Counted from the stretch's first letter, positions 19,825 through 31,182 are shown. The stretch: DNA of 64,000 nucleotides from Christensenellaceae bacterium (GCA_022510765.1 JAFLSU010000002.1:58286-122285), one strand, 5' to 3'. Program-made: numbers and translations. Notes: generated by a model from the letters alone, not told the origin.

Positions 19825-20761
19825 GACGTTGCAGTTTAAAATAATCGATATTCTGCTGACACTGCTCATGGTTCTTCCTATCGTATGCGGTATGGTGCTC
19901 AAGGTGTTGGTAACTCCGCTCAGCGAAGGAATGGATATTTCGGGTGCAAGAATTCTTGTAACGATACCGTTTCCTGTGCAGCCGCTTGTAATAACCGATG
20001 CTCAGGTGAATTCATGGCTCGTGATGATTTCGATTGTGGGACTTTGCCTGTACCTGACCCACGGGATAAGGGGCGGAGTAAATTGCAAGCGTCACCTTCT
20101 CGCGACATGGATAGTTGAGAAGACGGACTCGCTCGTGAGCTCCAACATGGGGTCATTCTTCATGGAGTTTTCGCCCTTCATCGGAGCAATACTTGGGCTT
20201 TCGGCGTTTTCGAGCCTGACATCGCTGCTCGGTCTGTATCCGCCGACATCCGACGTAAACGTCGTTTTCGGTTGGTCGCTGCTTGTATTTTTCATAATAA
20301 CCCATTTTAAGCTCAAAGGTGGGGTTTGGAATTATATCAAGGGCTTCGGAGATCCGATCCCCGTTTTTGCGCCGTTCAATGTCATAGGTGAGCTGTCAAC
20401 GCCCATTTCTATGGCGTTCCGTCATTATGGAAACGTCCTGTCGGGTGTAGTAGTCTCGGCTCTCGTCGCATGGGCTTTGCAGGGTCTATCCTCGCTCGTC
20501 TTGGGCTGGATGCCCGGCGCATTTGGGCAGATACCGTTCCTTCAGGTCGGAATCCCCGCCGTTCTGTCGATTTATTTCGACATATTCAGCGGCTGCCTTC
20601 AGGCATTCATCTTCGCGATGCTGACCATGCTGTATATTTCGACCGGCTTCCCGGAGGAGCTGTGGCGCGAACGCATTAAAAAGCGGGAAGCGAGGAGAGC
20701 GGCGCAGATCGCAAAGACAGCAAACAAAAAGAAAATCAACAACACTAACATTGCCGTATAA
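19814..20761 (+). CDS. atpB: ATP synthase Fo subunit a
   Basis: FAPFNVIGELSTPISMAFRHYGNVLSGVV, LQAFIFAMLTMLYIS; start reassigned to the ATG at 19814. Confidence 0.93.
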   Translation: MNDRTLQFKIIDILLTLLMVLPIVCGMVLKVLVTPLSEGMDISGARILVTIPFPVQPLVITDAQVNSWLVMISIVGLCLYLTHGIRGGVNCKRHLLATWIVEKTDSLVSSNMGSFFMEFSPFIGAILGLSAFSSLTSLLGLYPPTSDVNVVFGWSLLVFFIITHFKLKGGVWNYIKGFGDPIPVFAPFNVIGELSTPISMAFRHYGNVLSGVVVSALVAWALQGLSSLVLGWMPGAFGQIPFLQVGIPAVLSIYFDIFSGCLQAFIFAMLTMLYISTGFPEELWRERIKKREARRAAQIAKTANKKKINNTNIAV

Positions 20762-20780
20762 CGGCTTTATATGGAGGTAA

Positions 20781-21068
<288 letters not shown>

Positions 21069-21084
21069 TAATAGAGGTATTAAC

Positions 21085-21600
21085 ATGCAAACCTTGGATG
21101 TTATATCCATTAACATCTGGCAGATACTCATATCGCTAACGAACCTGCTTATCCTGTTTTTGGTTCTTAAAAAGTTGCTGTATAAGCCCGTACGCAATAT
21201 GGTTGCGGCAAGGCAGGCGGAGTTAGATGAAAGGTACAACGCCGCCGATAGGGCGGTTGAGTCCGCAAGGGAGCTTGAAAGAACCTATACCGAAAGGATC
21301 GCCGGAGCGAACGATGAGTGTGACAGGCTTTTAAAGAGTGCGCAGGCCAACGCCATGCACCGTAGCGACGAGATAATTGCGGAGGCCGAGGAGCGCGCCG
21401 CAGGAATGTTGCGCACGGCAAGCGCCGAGATAGAGCTTGAAAGGAAGAAGGCCGTTTCCGACATGAAGCGTGAAATTGCCGATATTTCAGTTAAATTGAC
21501 CGAGAAAATGCTTGATCGCGAATTGAACGAAGCCGACCAGCGCGGTTTTATCGATTCGTTCATCGAAGGGATGAGTGACAACGATGCCCGGAATGAGTAA
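21085..21600 (+). CDS. atpF: ATP synthase Fo subunit b
   Basis: N-terminal TM then long charged helix (VAARQAELDERYNAADRAVESARELERTY); operon position. Confidence 0.92.
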   Translation: MQTLDVISINIWQILISLTNLLILFLVLKKLLYKPVRNMVAARQAELDERYNAADRAVESARELERTYTERIAGANDECDRLLKSAQANAMHRSDEIIAEAEERAAGMLRTASAEIELERKKAVSDMKREIADISVKLTEKMLDRELNEADQRGFIDSFIEGMSDNDARNE

Positions 21601-22114
21601 CGAGTACGGCGGCGCGCTGTTCGAGCTTGCAAAGGACGAGGGGATAGCCAAGGAGATTCTTGACGCGCTTCGCGCGGTCGATAAGCTCTTTTCTGAAAAC
21701 CCCGGATATATCGCCTTTCTATGCACGCCCGGCATTCCTCTTTCGGAGCGCAGGGACGCAATACGCCAAGCGTTTGACGGAAACGTTCACGAATACGTCT
21801 GCTCGTTCATCGAAATGCTGACGGAGCGTGGGCATATGCGCGGCTTTTCGGACTGCGTAAATGAATATGTACGAAAGTACAATTCTCACTTTGGCATTTC
21901 TGTTGCCGAGGTAATAAGCGCAGTGCCCCTCACGCGCAAAGAAAGGGATAAGCTCACAAGGAAGCTCGAAGCCATGAGTGGACGCAGGGTCAACCTCATT
22001 CCTTCGATTGATCCCGGATTGATCGGCGGTCTTATCATCAGAATGGACGGAAAACTTATCGATGGGAGCCTGCGCACCCGTCTTAACGAATTACACGAGG
22101 TATTGTCAAAATGA
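21584..22114 (+). CDS. atpH: ATP synthase F1 subunit delta
   Basis: [29 protein letters not shown]...[31 protein letters not shown]. Confidence 0.93.
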   Translation: MPGMSNEYGGALFELAKDEGIAKEILDALRAVDKLFSENPGYIAFLCTPGIPLSERRDAIRQAFDGNVHEYVCSFIEMLTERGHMRGFSDCVNEYVRKYNSHFGISVAEVISAVPLTRKERDKLTRKLEAMSGRRVNLIPSIDPGLIGGLIIRMDGKLIDGSLRTRLNELHEVLSK

Positions 22115-23616
22115 ATCTTCGCCCCGAAGAAATCAGCACGATCATAAAGAAGCAGATAAAGGACTATAGAAACAGGGTCGAGCTTTCCGAAACCGGTACG
22201 GTCATACTCGTCGGCGACGGCATTGCCAAAGCGCACGGCCTTAGAAACTGCGTATCCAATGAGCTGCTTGAATTCTCGGACGGAACCTACGGCATTGCTC
22301 AGAACCTTGAGGATGAGGTGGTTTCCATTGCGGTGCTCTCCGATAAGGCAAACATCAAGGAAGGTTCCGAGGTAAAGCGAACCGGTCGGGTCGTTTCCGT
22401 GCCGGTCGGCGAAGCACTTTTGGGAAGGGTCGTCAACGCGATGGGCATCCCCATCGATGGCAAGGGACCCGTTGCATGTAGAGAAAGCCGTCCGATTGAA
22501 TCCGAAGCACCGGGCATCATCAGCAGAAAGAGCGTATCCGTACCCCTTCAAACGGGCATCAAGGCCATCGACAGCATGATACCAATCGGGCGCGGTCAGC
22601 GTGAACTCATAATCGGCGACCGTCAGACCGGAAAGACCGCGATCGCCGTCGATACCATCATAAACCAACGCGGAAAGAACGTATTGTGCATATACGTAGC
22701 AATAGGTCAGAAAAACGCTTCCGTTGCGCAGCTTGCAGACAGGCTTGAGAAGGAAAACGCAATGGAGTACACGATAATCGTCTCCGCCTCCGCCTCGGAA
22801 AGTGCGCCGCTTCAATACATTGCGCCCTATTCCGGCTGCGCAATGGCAGAATACTTCCGTGAAAAAGGGCGGGATGTGCTGATAGTTTACGATGACCTCA
22901 GCAAGCACGCCGTTGCATACCGTGCGCTTTCCCTGCTCATCCGCCGTCCGCCGGGACGCGAAGCATACCCCGGTGACGTATTCTATCTGCATTCAAGGCT
23001 GCTCGAACGCGCCGCTTGCGTTGCTCCCGAGTATGGCGGAGGCTCAATTACGGCTCTGCCCATCATCGAAACGCAGGCGGGCGATGTTTCCGCCTATATA
23101 CCAACGAATGTAATTTCCATCACCGACGGGCAGATTTTCCTTGAAACCGAGCTTTTCCACGCGGGCATAATGCCGGCTATCAACCCGGGCATCTCGGTAA
23201 GCAGAGTCGGCGGCAGCGCACAGCTCAAGCCCATGAAGAAGGTTTCGGGCGAGCTTAAGCTGCTCTACTCCCAATACAGGGAGCTTCAAGCGTTTTCGCA
23301 GTTCGGAAGCGATCTCGATGCCGACACCAAGGCCCGTCTTGCGCTCGGTGAACGCATCGTTGAGGTTTTGAAGCAAAAACGCAACTCCCCGCTTACGGTC
23401 GGCTTGCAGACATCCATCATCTATGCCGTCACCCACGGCAAGCTGAACGATGTTCCTGTTGAAGTGGTTTCGGAATACGAGCAGAGGCTCTATGAGCTGC
23501 TGAAAAACGAGTATTCGGAGCTTCTCGGGCGTTTCGATGCGGGGCACTACGACGAAAGCGATGTTGATATGCTGAATGAAGCAATCGATAAACTTAATTT
23601 GAATTTCGCTAAATAA
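22111..23616 (+). CDS. atpA: ATP synthase F1 subunit alpha
   Basis: [58 protein letters not shown]. Confidence 0.97.
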   Translation: MNLRPEEISTIIKKQIKDYRNRVELSETGTVILVGDGIAKAHGLRNCVSNELLEFSDGTYGIAQNLEDEVVSIAVLSDKANIKEGSEVKRTGRVVSVPVGEALLGRVVNAMGIPIDGKGPVACRESRPIESEAPGIISRKSVSVPLQTGIKAIDSMIPIGRGQRELIIGDRQTGKTAIAVDTIINQRGKNVLCIYVAIGQKNASVAQLADRLEKENAMEYTIIVSASASESAPLQYIAPYSGCAMAEYFREKGRDVLIVYDDLSKHAVAYRALSLLIRRPPGREAYPGDVFYLHSRLLERAACVAPEYGGGSITALPIIETQAGDVSAYIPTNVISITDGQIFLETELFHAGIMPAINPGISVSRVGGSAQLKPMKKVSGELKLLYSQYRELQAFSQFGSDLDADTKARLALGERIVEVLKQKRNSPLTVGLQTSIIYAVTHGKLNDVPVEVVSEYEQRLYELLKNEYSELLGRFDAGHYDESDVDMLNEAIDKLNLNFAK

Positions 23617-23621
23617 TACGC

Positions 23622-24428
23622 ATGGGCGAGAATGTAAAACAACTTAGAACCCGTATAAAAAGCGTGGATTCGACGCTGCACCTCACGAAGGCGATGCAGC
23701 TCGTTGCTGCGTCCAAGATAAAAAAGGCTATTGATTTGCTTGAGCATACCCGAAGCTACCGTGAAGCGATGCTGAAAGTGATAAAATCGCTTGCTTCATC
23801 GCAGGAGTGCCTTCGTTCCCCATTCATGCAGGAAAGACCCACCGAGCGTACCATGCTTATCGTCATCGCTGGCGACCGAGGGCTTGCGGGGGGCTACAAT
23901 TCCAACGCTTTTCGCCTTGCGTCGAGTGTCGATACCGATACGGTGCTTCCAATCGGCAAGCGTGCACAGGAGCGGTACGGCGGAGACGTGTACCGTGCGG
24001 AAGCGTTTACTTTAAGCGATTGCAAAGCACTTTCCGAAAAGCTCTGCAAATCGTTCATTGATGGTGAATTCGACCGCTTGATGATGGTCTCGACCCGATA
24101 CGTCTCCATGATGACACAGGAAGCTGAACTAATGCAGCTCCTGCCGCTCGAAAGAAGTGAGGGCGATAAATCCAATATCGCTGCCGAATTTGAACCAAGT
24201 CCCCAAAAAGTATTGAACATAGCGATGCCCGAATACCTGTGCTGTATGATATATGCCGCCGTCAGGGAGAGCTTTACAAGCGAGGTCGCGGCAAGGCGCG
24301 TGGCCATGGATGCAGCGACCAAAAACGCACAAGTAATGATAGACGAGCTGAGCCTCAGATATAACCGTGCAAGGCAGGGCGCGATCACGCAGGAGATCAC
24401 CGAAATAGTGGCAGGCTCCGGTCTATGA
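23622..24428 (+). CDS. atpG: ATP synthase F1 subunit gamma
   Basis: VKQLRTRIKSVDSTLHLTKAMQLVAASKIKKA, IAGDRGLAGGYNSNAF, YNRARQGAITQEITEIVAGSGL. Confidence 0.96.
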   Translation: MGENVKQLRTRIKSVDSTLHLTKAMQLVAASKIKKAIDLLEHTRSYREAMLKVIKSLASSQECLRSPFMQERPTERTMLIVIAGDRGLAGGYNSNAFRLASSVDTDTVLPIGKRAQERYGGDVYRAEAFTLSDCKALSEKLCKSFIDGEFDRLMMVSTRYVSMMTQEAELMQLLPLERSEGDKSNIAAEFEPSPQKVLNIAMPEYLCCMIYAAVRESFTSEVAARRVAMDAATKNAQVMIDELSLRYNRARQGAITQEITEIVAGSGL

Positions 24429-24435
24429 TAAATAA

Positions 24436-25902
<1,467 letters not shown>

Positions 25903-25904
25903 AA

Positions 25905-26246
25905 ATGGCTGTTAGCATGAACGAATTCAACCTGACAATCTCAACCCCTGCGGGTACGATATTCAAGGACAAAGCCACTCAGGTCTCCGTTCGCGGAACC
26001 GAGGGCGAACTTGCGGTGCTTGCGGGTCACATTCCTTTCGTGACCGCACTCGTACCCGCCGAATGCAGGATCTATCTTCCTGACGGCAGCAAACGAACCT
26101 TCAAGTGCGGCAGCGGGATTATAAATGTATCAAACGCTAATGCAGCTGGGGCTGCATTAGCCTCGGCTGGCAATCCACCCGATGATGAATCGTCAGCCTC
26201 AATTGAGGTTATCATCCTTTCTTCCGAAGCCGCGATGGATGCTTAA
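25905..26246 (+). CDS. atpC: ATP synthase F1 subunit epsilon, short form lacking the C-terminal helical domain
   Basis: MNEFNLTISTPAGTIFKDKATQVSVRGTEGELAVLAGHIPFVTALVPAECRIYLPDGSKRTFKCGSGIINVS, then Ala/Gly/Ser-rich segment and stop after IEVIILSSEAAMDA. Confidence 0.9.
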   Translation: MAVSMNEFNLTISTPAGTIFKDKATQVSVRGTEGELAVLAGHIPFVTALVPAECRIYLPDGSKRTFKCGSGIINVSNANAAGAALASAGNPPDDESSASIEVIILSSEAAMDA

Positions 26247-26304
26247 GACGCATTCAAAAATTGACTGCGGACGATAAAATTATCTGCGAACTGGAGTGAA
26301 TCTT

Positions 26305-26799
26305 TTATTTACCCGGCCCGTTTTCAACTATCTCAATGACCTCTCCGATGTACATGGTGTGAGCCGTCTCTTTCGTATAATAATCCTGAATGACCTCATT
26401 TGGCATGGCGGTCGTATCCATATCCTGGCGATAAATTTTCCTGCACAGCAATGTTACTGTCGCCTCCTTGAAGGTAATCCCGTTCGTAAGCGGCATCGGC
26501 GTAAGTCCCGCTTCGGATACCTTGTCCCCATCCCTGCCTGAGCGGGAACCAAGGAGCGCAAGCGCAGTTCTATACTCATTTTTATAGAAACTAACCGTAA
26601 AGTAATCGCTATTCTCCATGAATTGATGCGTATAGCGAATGGGCTTCACATAGACGGTCGCAACGGGTTTTCCCCACAGGGTTCCAAGCCCTCCCCAGCT
26701 TATCGTCATGGTGTTAAAGCCGTCTTTCTCTCCTGCGGTGAGAAGCGCCCAATCTCGATTGAATGCCTCAAGAATGTTTACATTGAATTCCATAATCAT
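26305..26799 (-). CDS. Flavin reductase-like (FMN-binding split-barrel) protein
   Basis: DWALLTAGEKDGFNTMTISWGGLGTLWGKPVATVYVKPIRYTHQFMENSDYFTVSFY. Confidence 0.88.
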   Translation of the reverse strand: MIMEFNVNILEAFNRDWALLTAGEKDGFNTMTISWGGLGTLWGKPVATVYVKPIRYTHQFMENSDYFTVSFYKNEYRTALALLGSRSGRDGDKVSEAGLTPMPLTNGITFKEATVTLLCRKIYRQDMDTTAMPNEVIQDYYTKETAHTMYIGEVIEIVENGPGK

Positions 26800-26932
26800 A
26801 TCCTTTCCGTATCAAGAAGCCCGATTATAAAGCAGGCTTCTTGACAAATTATAATAACAAGTTTTTGAAAAGATTTTGGAACCTACGGTCTAAAAGCCTC
26901 AGCATCCTGAAAATTTCATCAAGCTGAAATTT

Positions 26933-27037
26933 TTAGCTTAAAATATAAACGATCGGTACGATTATTATCGACAGCACGAACAATGCGGCAAGTATTATGC
27001 AGACCGTGCGGCGAATATCATGCTTTTTCAAATCCAT
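26933..27037 (-). CDS. 34-aa single-TM peptide
   Basis: ATG at 27037, upstream GGGAGG; MDLKKHDIRRTVCIILAALFVLSIIIVPIVYILS*. Below the ORF-track length cutoff. Confidence 0.5.
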   Translation of the reverse strand: MDLKKHDIRRTVCIILAALFVLSIIIVPIVYILS

Positions 27038-27146
27038 GTCCTCCCTGTCAGCAATATCTATATGATTAACCAACGATGCCTAAAACAATGCAAATTACCG
27101 TGCATACAAAATAATCGCGAAGTGGGCATAAGGTTCGGCTTGAAGA

Positions 27147-27326
27147 TCAGTAAAAAAACCCGCCCTTAAGCTCTCCTCTTGTATAAATCCATATCAGAAG
27201 CGCAACCACCGCCATGAGCGCGATCAACAATATGATGAGCGCAACGATGCCCCCATCGACTTGTCTCCTTCGCTTATACCGCACGAACGGCCTAAGCTTC
27301 CTTCGCTTTTCATGAATACGTCTCAC
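27147..27326 (-). CDS. 59-aa polybasic single-TM peptide
   Basis: GTG start at 27326 with GGAGGG upstream; (M)RRIHEKRRKLRPFVRYKRRRQVDGGIVALIILLIALMAVVALLIWIYTRGELKGGFFY*. Below the ORF-track cutoff. Confidence 0.5.
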   Translation of the reverse strand: MRRIHEKRRKLRPFVRYKRRRQVDGGIVALIILLIALMAVVALLIWIYTRGELKGGFFY

Positions 27327-27500
27327 TCAGCCCTCCGCCACGGGGAGCGAGCTTACATTTCACGCTCCGTCCGCATTGGTATGATTGTACCATATCTTCC
27401 CGCTGATTTCAAAAAAGATTCTCAAAAATCTGCATATTTAATCCTTCGTAGATGCATATTATAAGGATAAAGGAATACTAAATGTCGATGGAGGCAAAAA

Positions 27501-27704
27501 ATGGATAATGATTTTTCGGAAAACATTGAACCGATCGATAAAAACGAGCCCTGCGCACTTTGCGGCGCTGCAACCGATGTTCCCCAATCCCGCCCCGTGG
27601 ATGAGCGCGACTGCTATATCTACGGCGCAGGTCAGCTGTGCAGGGAATGCTATGACAAGGTCTCGAATATAACCGAGCGTGTGAATCACAGATCGTACTC
27701 GTGA
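27501..27704 (+). CDS. Small Cys-rich (two CxxC) putative zinc-ribbon protein
   Basis: 67 aa; ..EPCALCGAATDVPQS..AGQLCRECYDKV..; RBS GGAGG-like upstream. Confidence 0.6.
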   Translation: MDNDFSENIEPIDKNEPCALCGAATDVPQSRPVDERDCYIYGAGQLCRECYDKVSNITERVNHRSYS

Positions 27705-28095
27705 TTCATCCCGCACACCTACCCTGTTCGCTGGTTGACGCCGTCTGGAGAGCAAACCGCCCTCAGGCGGCGCTTCCCTTACCTCTTTACATTGAAAAGC
27801 ACCGCTTTGACCTCTACTCCTAAACCGTATTCAATTATATTATCGTATCGTTCAATCCGTACCTTTACTTATAAACATGGAAAATAAAGGTTGTGTTAAT
27901 CCGTGTTGTATAGTTGTTCAGGTGTCAATGATAGGTAACATTTTTCCGAAGAATCTGGGTGCTGTCAAGGGAAGGGTGGAAATTCTTCGCGTTCACAGCG
28001 TTTCAGGTAAGAAAAAGCGATAAATCTTTACATTCGAGGTCGAAACATACTACCCAACCTTGACAGCCGCGCGTGTAATATAATGGTCTATACGT

Positions 28096-28121
28096 CCGTG
28101 AGGACGATTTTGTCCTCACGG
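28096..28121. terminator. Strong hairpin, terminator-like
   Basis: CCGTGAGGAC-gatttt-GTCCTCACGG perfect 10-bp stem. Confidence 0.5.
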
Positions 28122-28129
28122 GCCTCCGT

Positions 28130-28309
28130 TTATTTTGATTGCATCTGCCTATACTCGGCAAGTACTTCATTATGGGACTTTAACCCAGGGCACTCCTTAA
28201 TATAGTTGTTGGGTTTTCGCTGGTATACTGCAAGCTGCCTGCGTCCATCATCCAGACCGTACATGCGGAGCTTACAGTAAAACCGTTCACCATCTATGAA
28301 GCAGAAAAT
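28130..28309 (-). pseudogene. Remnant open frame, unknown family
   Basis: Frame without a start codon at its boundary: ..FIDGERFYCKLRMYGLDDGRRQLAVYQRKPNNYIKECPGLKSHNEVLAEYRQMQSK*; looks like a C-terminal remnant. Confidence 0.35.
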
Positions 28310-28321
28310 CTATTGATCTAT

Positions 28322-28447
28322 ATGTGCTTTTTTCGTTATACATACTCGCAGATAGAAAGTGATATTAACAATATCAAAGTAGAAGAGCTCATTGCATTGT
28401 GCGAGATTTTCAATTGTGAGCCAAATGCCTTTTTTGAAGGTATATAA
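28322..28447 (+). pseudogene. C-terminal remnant of an XRE-type HTH regulator
   Basis: MCFFRYTYSQIESDINNIKVEELIALCEIFNCEPNAFFEGI* matches the second half of an XRE domain; N-terminal half missing. Confidence 0.45.
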
Positions 28448-28670
28448 TTAGAGAAGCCTTGCGGGTGATGTTGAAACCAACATCACTTTCTTATTGTCTT
28501 GGACTATAAAATGCACACATTTTTGTGAGGTGTGTGTTTACTATTTTGTGGGTGATTTTTGAGCAAAAACACACACAAATAAACAGTTAATTTTCGATAA
28601 ATTTGCGGGGTGAACCGCTTGGTAATTCACCCCGCAAAGTGCAAAAATGCTTCATTTACTAGGTTTTTGA

Positions 28671-29213
28671 TTAACCGAAATACCTCTTAAGAAGTCCCTC
28701 AAACGCTTTGCCGTGCCTTGCCTCATCGCGTGCCATTTCATGCACGGTATCATGAATCGCGTCAAGATTGAGTTCCTTTGCGCGCTTTGCAAGCTTGGTC
28801 TTGCCGTCGGTTGCGCCATTTTCAGCCTCTACGCGCATTTGAAGGTTCTTCTTGGTGCTCGAAGTTACAACTTCGCCGAGGAGCTCTGCGAACTTGGCAG
28901 CATGTTCTGCTTCTTCGTAAGCTGCTTTCTCCCAGTACTGTCCGATTTCGGGGTAGCCCTCGCGATATGCGACCCTTGCCATGGCAAGATACATGCCGAC
29001 TTCGCAGCATTCGCCGTTGAAGTTTGCTCGGAGACCATCAAGAACATCCTCGGGAGCGCCTTGTGCAACACCTACGACATGCTCGGCAGCCCAATTGAGC
29101 TCGGCACTCTGCTCGATGAACTTCTCAGCGGGAACGCCGCACTGAGGGCATCTTTCGGGAGCGGAATCGCCCTCATGGACGTATCCGCATACGGAACATA
29201 CATACTTCTTCAT
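28671..29213 (-). CDS. rbr: Rubrerythrin (N-terminal rubredoxin-like domain)
   Basis: [66 protein letters not shown]. Confidence 0.93.
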   Translation of the reverse strand: MKKYVCSVCGYVHEGDSAPERCPQCGVPAEKFIEQSAELNWAAEHVVGVAQGAPEDVLDGLRANFNGECCEVGMYLAMARVAYREGYPEIGQYWEKAAYEEAEHAAKFAELLGEVVTSSTKKNLQMRVEAENGATDGKTKLAKRAKELNLDAIHDTVHEMARDEARHGKAFEGLLKRYFG

Positions 29214-29283
29214 AAAAAATCCTCCATAATATAATATGTAGTCTTAATCGCTTTTCAGCGTAAGCCACGACGTAAGTTCGTAA

Positions 29284-29667
29284 TCATTGCTGCAATGCTT
29301 GCAATTCAAGCTTTCGGCAATCATCGCACAGACAATGGATGTTAAGGTCATAACTAATGACCTCAATTCCTGTACGATTCGCAATATGCTCCGAAAGATC
29401 GCCTGTGAAGCAATCGAAAACCTTTTTGCAACGCACGCAAACAAAGTGATCGTGCTGCTTGAGCGTCTTATCATATCTATCGGGTTCCCCCTGCATGGAG
29501 ATATGCCGAATTTCGCCGGAATCAACCATCAACTTGAGATTACGATAAACCGTTCCAAGTGCAATGGACGGCATGTGCTGCTTCGCACGGGCATACACCA
29601 TCTCGGCAGTCGGATGATCATCCGATTGCATGATGATCTGATATATAATTCTGCGCTGCTCAGTCAT
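29284..29667 (-). CDS. perR: Fur-family regulator, PerR type
   Basis: HPTAEMVYARAKQHMPSIALGTVYRNLKLMVDSGEI, HDHFVCVRCKKVFDC; adjacent to rubrerythrin. Confidence 0.88.
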   Translation of the reverse strand: MTEQRRIIYQIIMQSDDHPTAEMVYARAKQHMPSIALGTVYRNLKLMVDSGEIRHISMQGEPDRYDKTLKQHDHFVCVRCKKVFDCFTGDLSEHIANRTGIEVISYDLNIHCLCDDCRKLELQALQQ

Positions 29668-29678
29668 GCTCCTCCAAA

Positions 29679-29695
29679 TTAGGAATAGTTCTTAA
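29679..29695. promoter_or_regulatory. Candidate PerR/Fur box upstream of perR
   Basis: TTAGGAATAGTTCTTAA, near-palindromic (TTAGGAA/TTCTTAA, one mismatch), between a TATAAT and the RBS on the minus strand. Confidence 0.4.
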
Positions 29696-29779
29696 TATCA
29701 TTATACCACTTGAATACGGCATGTCAATAGCTTTAAAGAAAAAAATGATCGAACAATTTGTTAAAGCCACACTACATTA

Positions 29780-29808
29780 TTGACTTATCGGCAAAAAAGG
29801 ATTATATT
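29780..29808 (+). promoter_or_regulatory. SigmaA-type promoter upstream of the yybS-like gene
   Basis: TTGACT-N17-TATATT. Confidence 0.55.
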
Positions 29809-29850
29809 AATGGTGGAAAAGTGGCCTTATCGTGATTCCAAATGTTTTAG

Positions 29851-31116
29851 GTGCGATACGGTAGGGGTTTTTCCGAAAAAGATCCATTGGCTTATCGGAG
29901 CTCAGACTTGAAGATTAAGTTTTCACAAATATTAATGATTTTGCTCATCGGCGCGGCCTCGGCAGCGGCAAGCTACTGTGCGCCGATGTTCATGATCGTC
30001 GTGACCGCCGCGATCGGATGTATCGGCACCGCATGGGGCGTAGGCTTTGGCATTGCTGCGCTTGCGGCATCTATCGGTGCTGTCGCGGCGTTCCTCCCGT
30101 CCGACCCGCTGTTTTTTGGCAGCATGGCGGGCATGGTTGCCCTCGGCTCAGCCATGCTCATGTTCGGGCTGCGCAAAAAGCTGCCCTATCGCACTATCGC
30201 CATCGTGCTTGCTATCATCGCGCTGATCGGCGTGTACGTTCAGACCTGTCTCCCCTCCATGCTTGCCGGTAAAGCGCCCTATGCGGGAATGGTGGAGTTG
30301 ATGCATGAGTTTGAGCAGTATTATTCGGAGTTTGGAATGCCCGACATGGGCTTCGACGTGATCGCCGCAGAGGTGCCTGCGGCATTCTACGGTTATCTTA
30401 TCTTTGTTGCGGAGGGGCTTGCGTTCTTTACCCTTATCATCTGCAAAAAATTCTGCACCCTCGGGAAATGCGACGTGCGCGGCATGGACAAGTTCATGAA
30501 TTGGCAGATACCGTTCAGTCTTAAATTCGGTCTGCCGATACTCGCCGCAGGCTGCCTGATATTGTACCTCGCGGGCTACAGGGGCGCGGAAACGCTCATG
30601 TATACGCTAATAGGGCTTCTTGTTCCACTGTTGTGGATCGAGGGCTTCACCTCCATGCTGTTTATAATCGGACATAATAGAAACAAACCACGGATGACTC
30701 TGCTTTACATCCTATTGGCGGCTTTGGTCATATTCTCGCCGTACACGCCCGCATTGATGGGCGTTGTCGAGCTGTATTTAGGGTTCCGACGCAAGGTGCG
30801 CCGCTATAACGCTAAGATGCGCGCGGCGTTTGAAAAGGCGGAGCGCGACGGCAGCAGCACCGTCGTTGTCGATTTCGATGATGGACGAGGGCCGCAGATA
30901 ATCGCTGTGCGCAAGCGCAAGGAGGACGGCATATTCTTCGATGATGACCGCATCGATGATTCAGCAAGCGATCCGTTTGGCGAACGTACCCACTCCGAGA
31001 ATAAACCCGCCGATTCGTCTGAAAAGCCTGACGGAAAAGAGGATAAGCCCGATAGTTCATCTGAGGAACCTGACGGAAAGAAGGACGGAGATCCAAACCG
31101 CGATCGAAGGGACTGA
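29851..31116 (+). CDS. YybS-family (DUF2232) membrane protein
   Basis: Polytopic membrane protein with charged C-terminal tail (SSEKPDGKEDKPDSSSEEPDGKKDGDPNRDRRD), upstream of rplI-dnaB as in Bacillus yybS. Confidence 0.7.
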   Translation: MRYGRGFSEKDPLAYRSSDLKIKFSQILMILLIGAASAAASYCAPMFMIVVTAAIGCIGTAWGVGFGIAALAASIGAVAAFLPSDPLFFGSMAGMVALGSAMLMFGLRKKLPYRTIAIVLAIIALIGVYVQTCLPSMLAGKAPYAGMVELMHEFEQYYSEFGMPDMGFDVIAAEVPAAFYGYLIFVAEGLAFFTLIICKKFCTLGKCDVRGMDKFMNWQIPFSLKFGLPILAAGCLILYLAGYRGAETLMYTLIGLLVPLLWIEGFTSMLFIIGHNRNKPRMTLLYILLAALVIFSPYTPALMGVVELYLGFRRKVRRYNAKMRAAFEKAERDGSSTVVVDFDDGRGPQIIAVRKRKEDGIFFDDDRIDDSASDPFGERTHSENKPADSSEKPDGKEDKPDSSSEEPDGKKDGDPNRDRRD

Positions 31117-31182
31117 GCCGAGCCTTAATTGTGCTTTGATAAAAACCATTGATTCACTACCATATTGGGAGGAATAAAATCC

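Noticed and set aside
21886-22992. 368-aa minus-strand ORF opposite atpH/atpA
   Set aside because: Opposite highly conserved ATP synthase genes; no domain features.
28530-28576. GTGTGTGTTT...AAACACACAC inverted repeat
   Set aside because: Low-complexity GT/AC runs in AT-rich non-coding DNA; no transcript context, probably chance or slippage.
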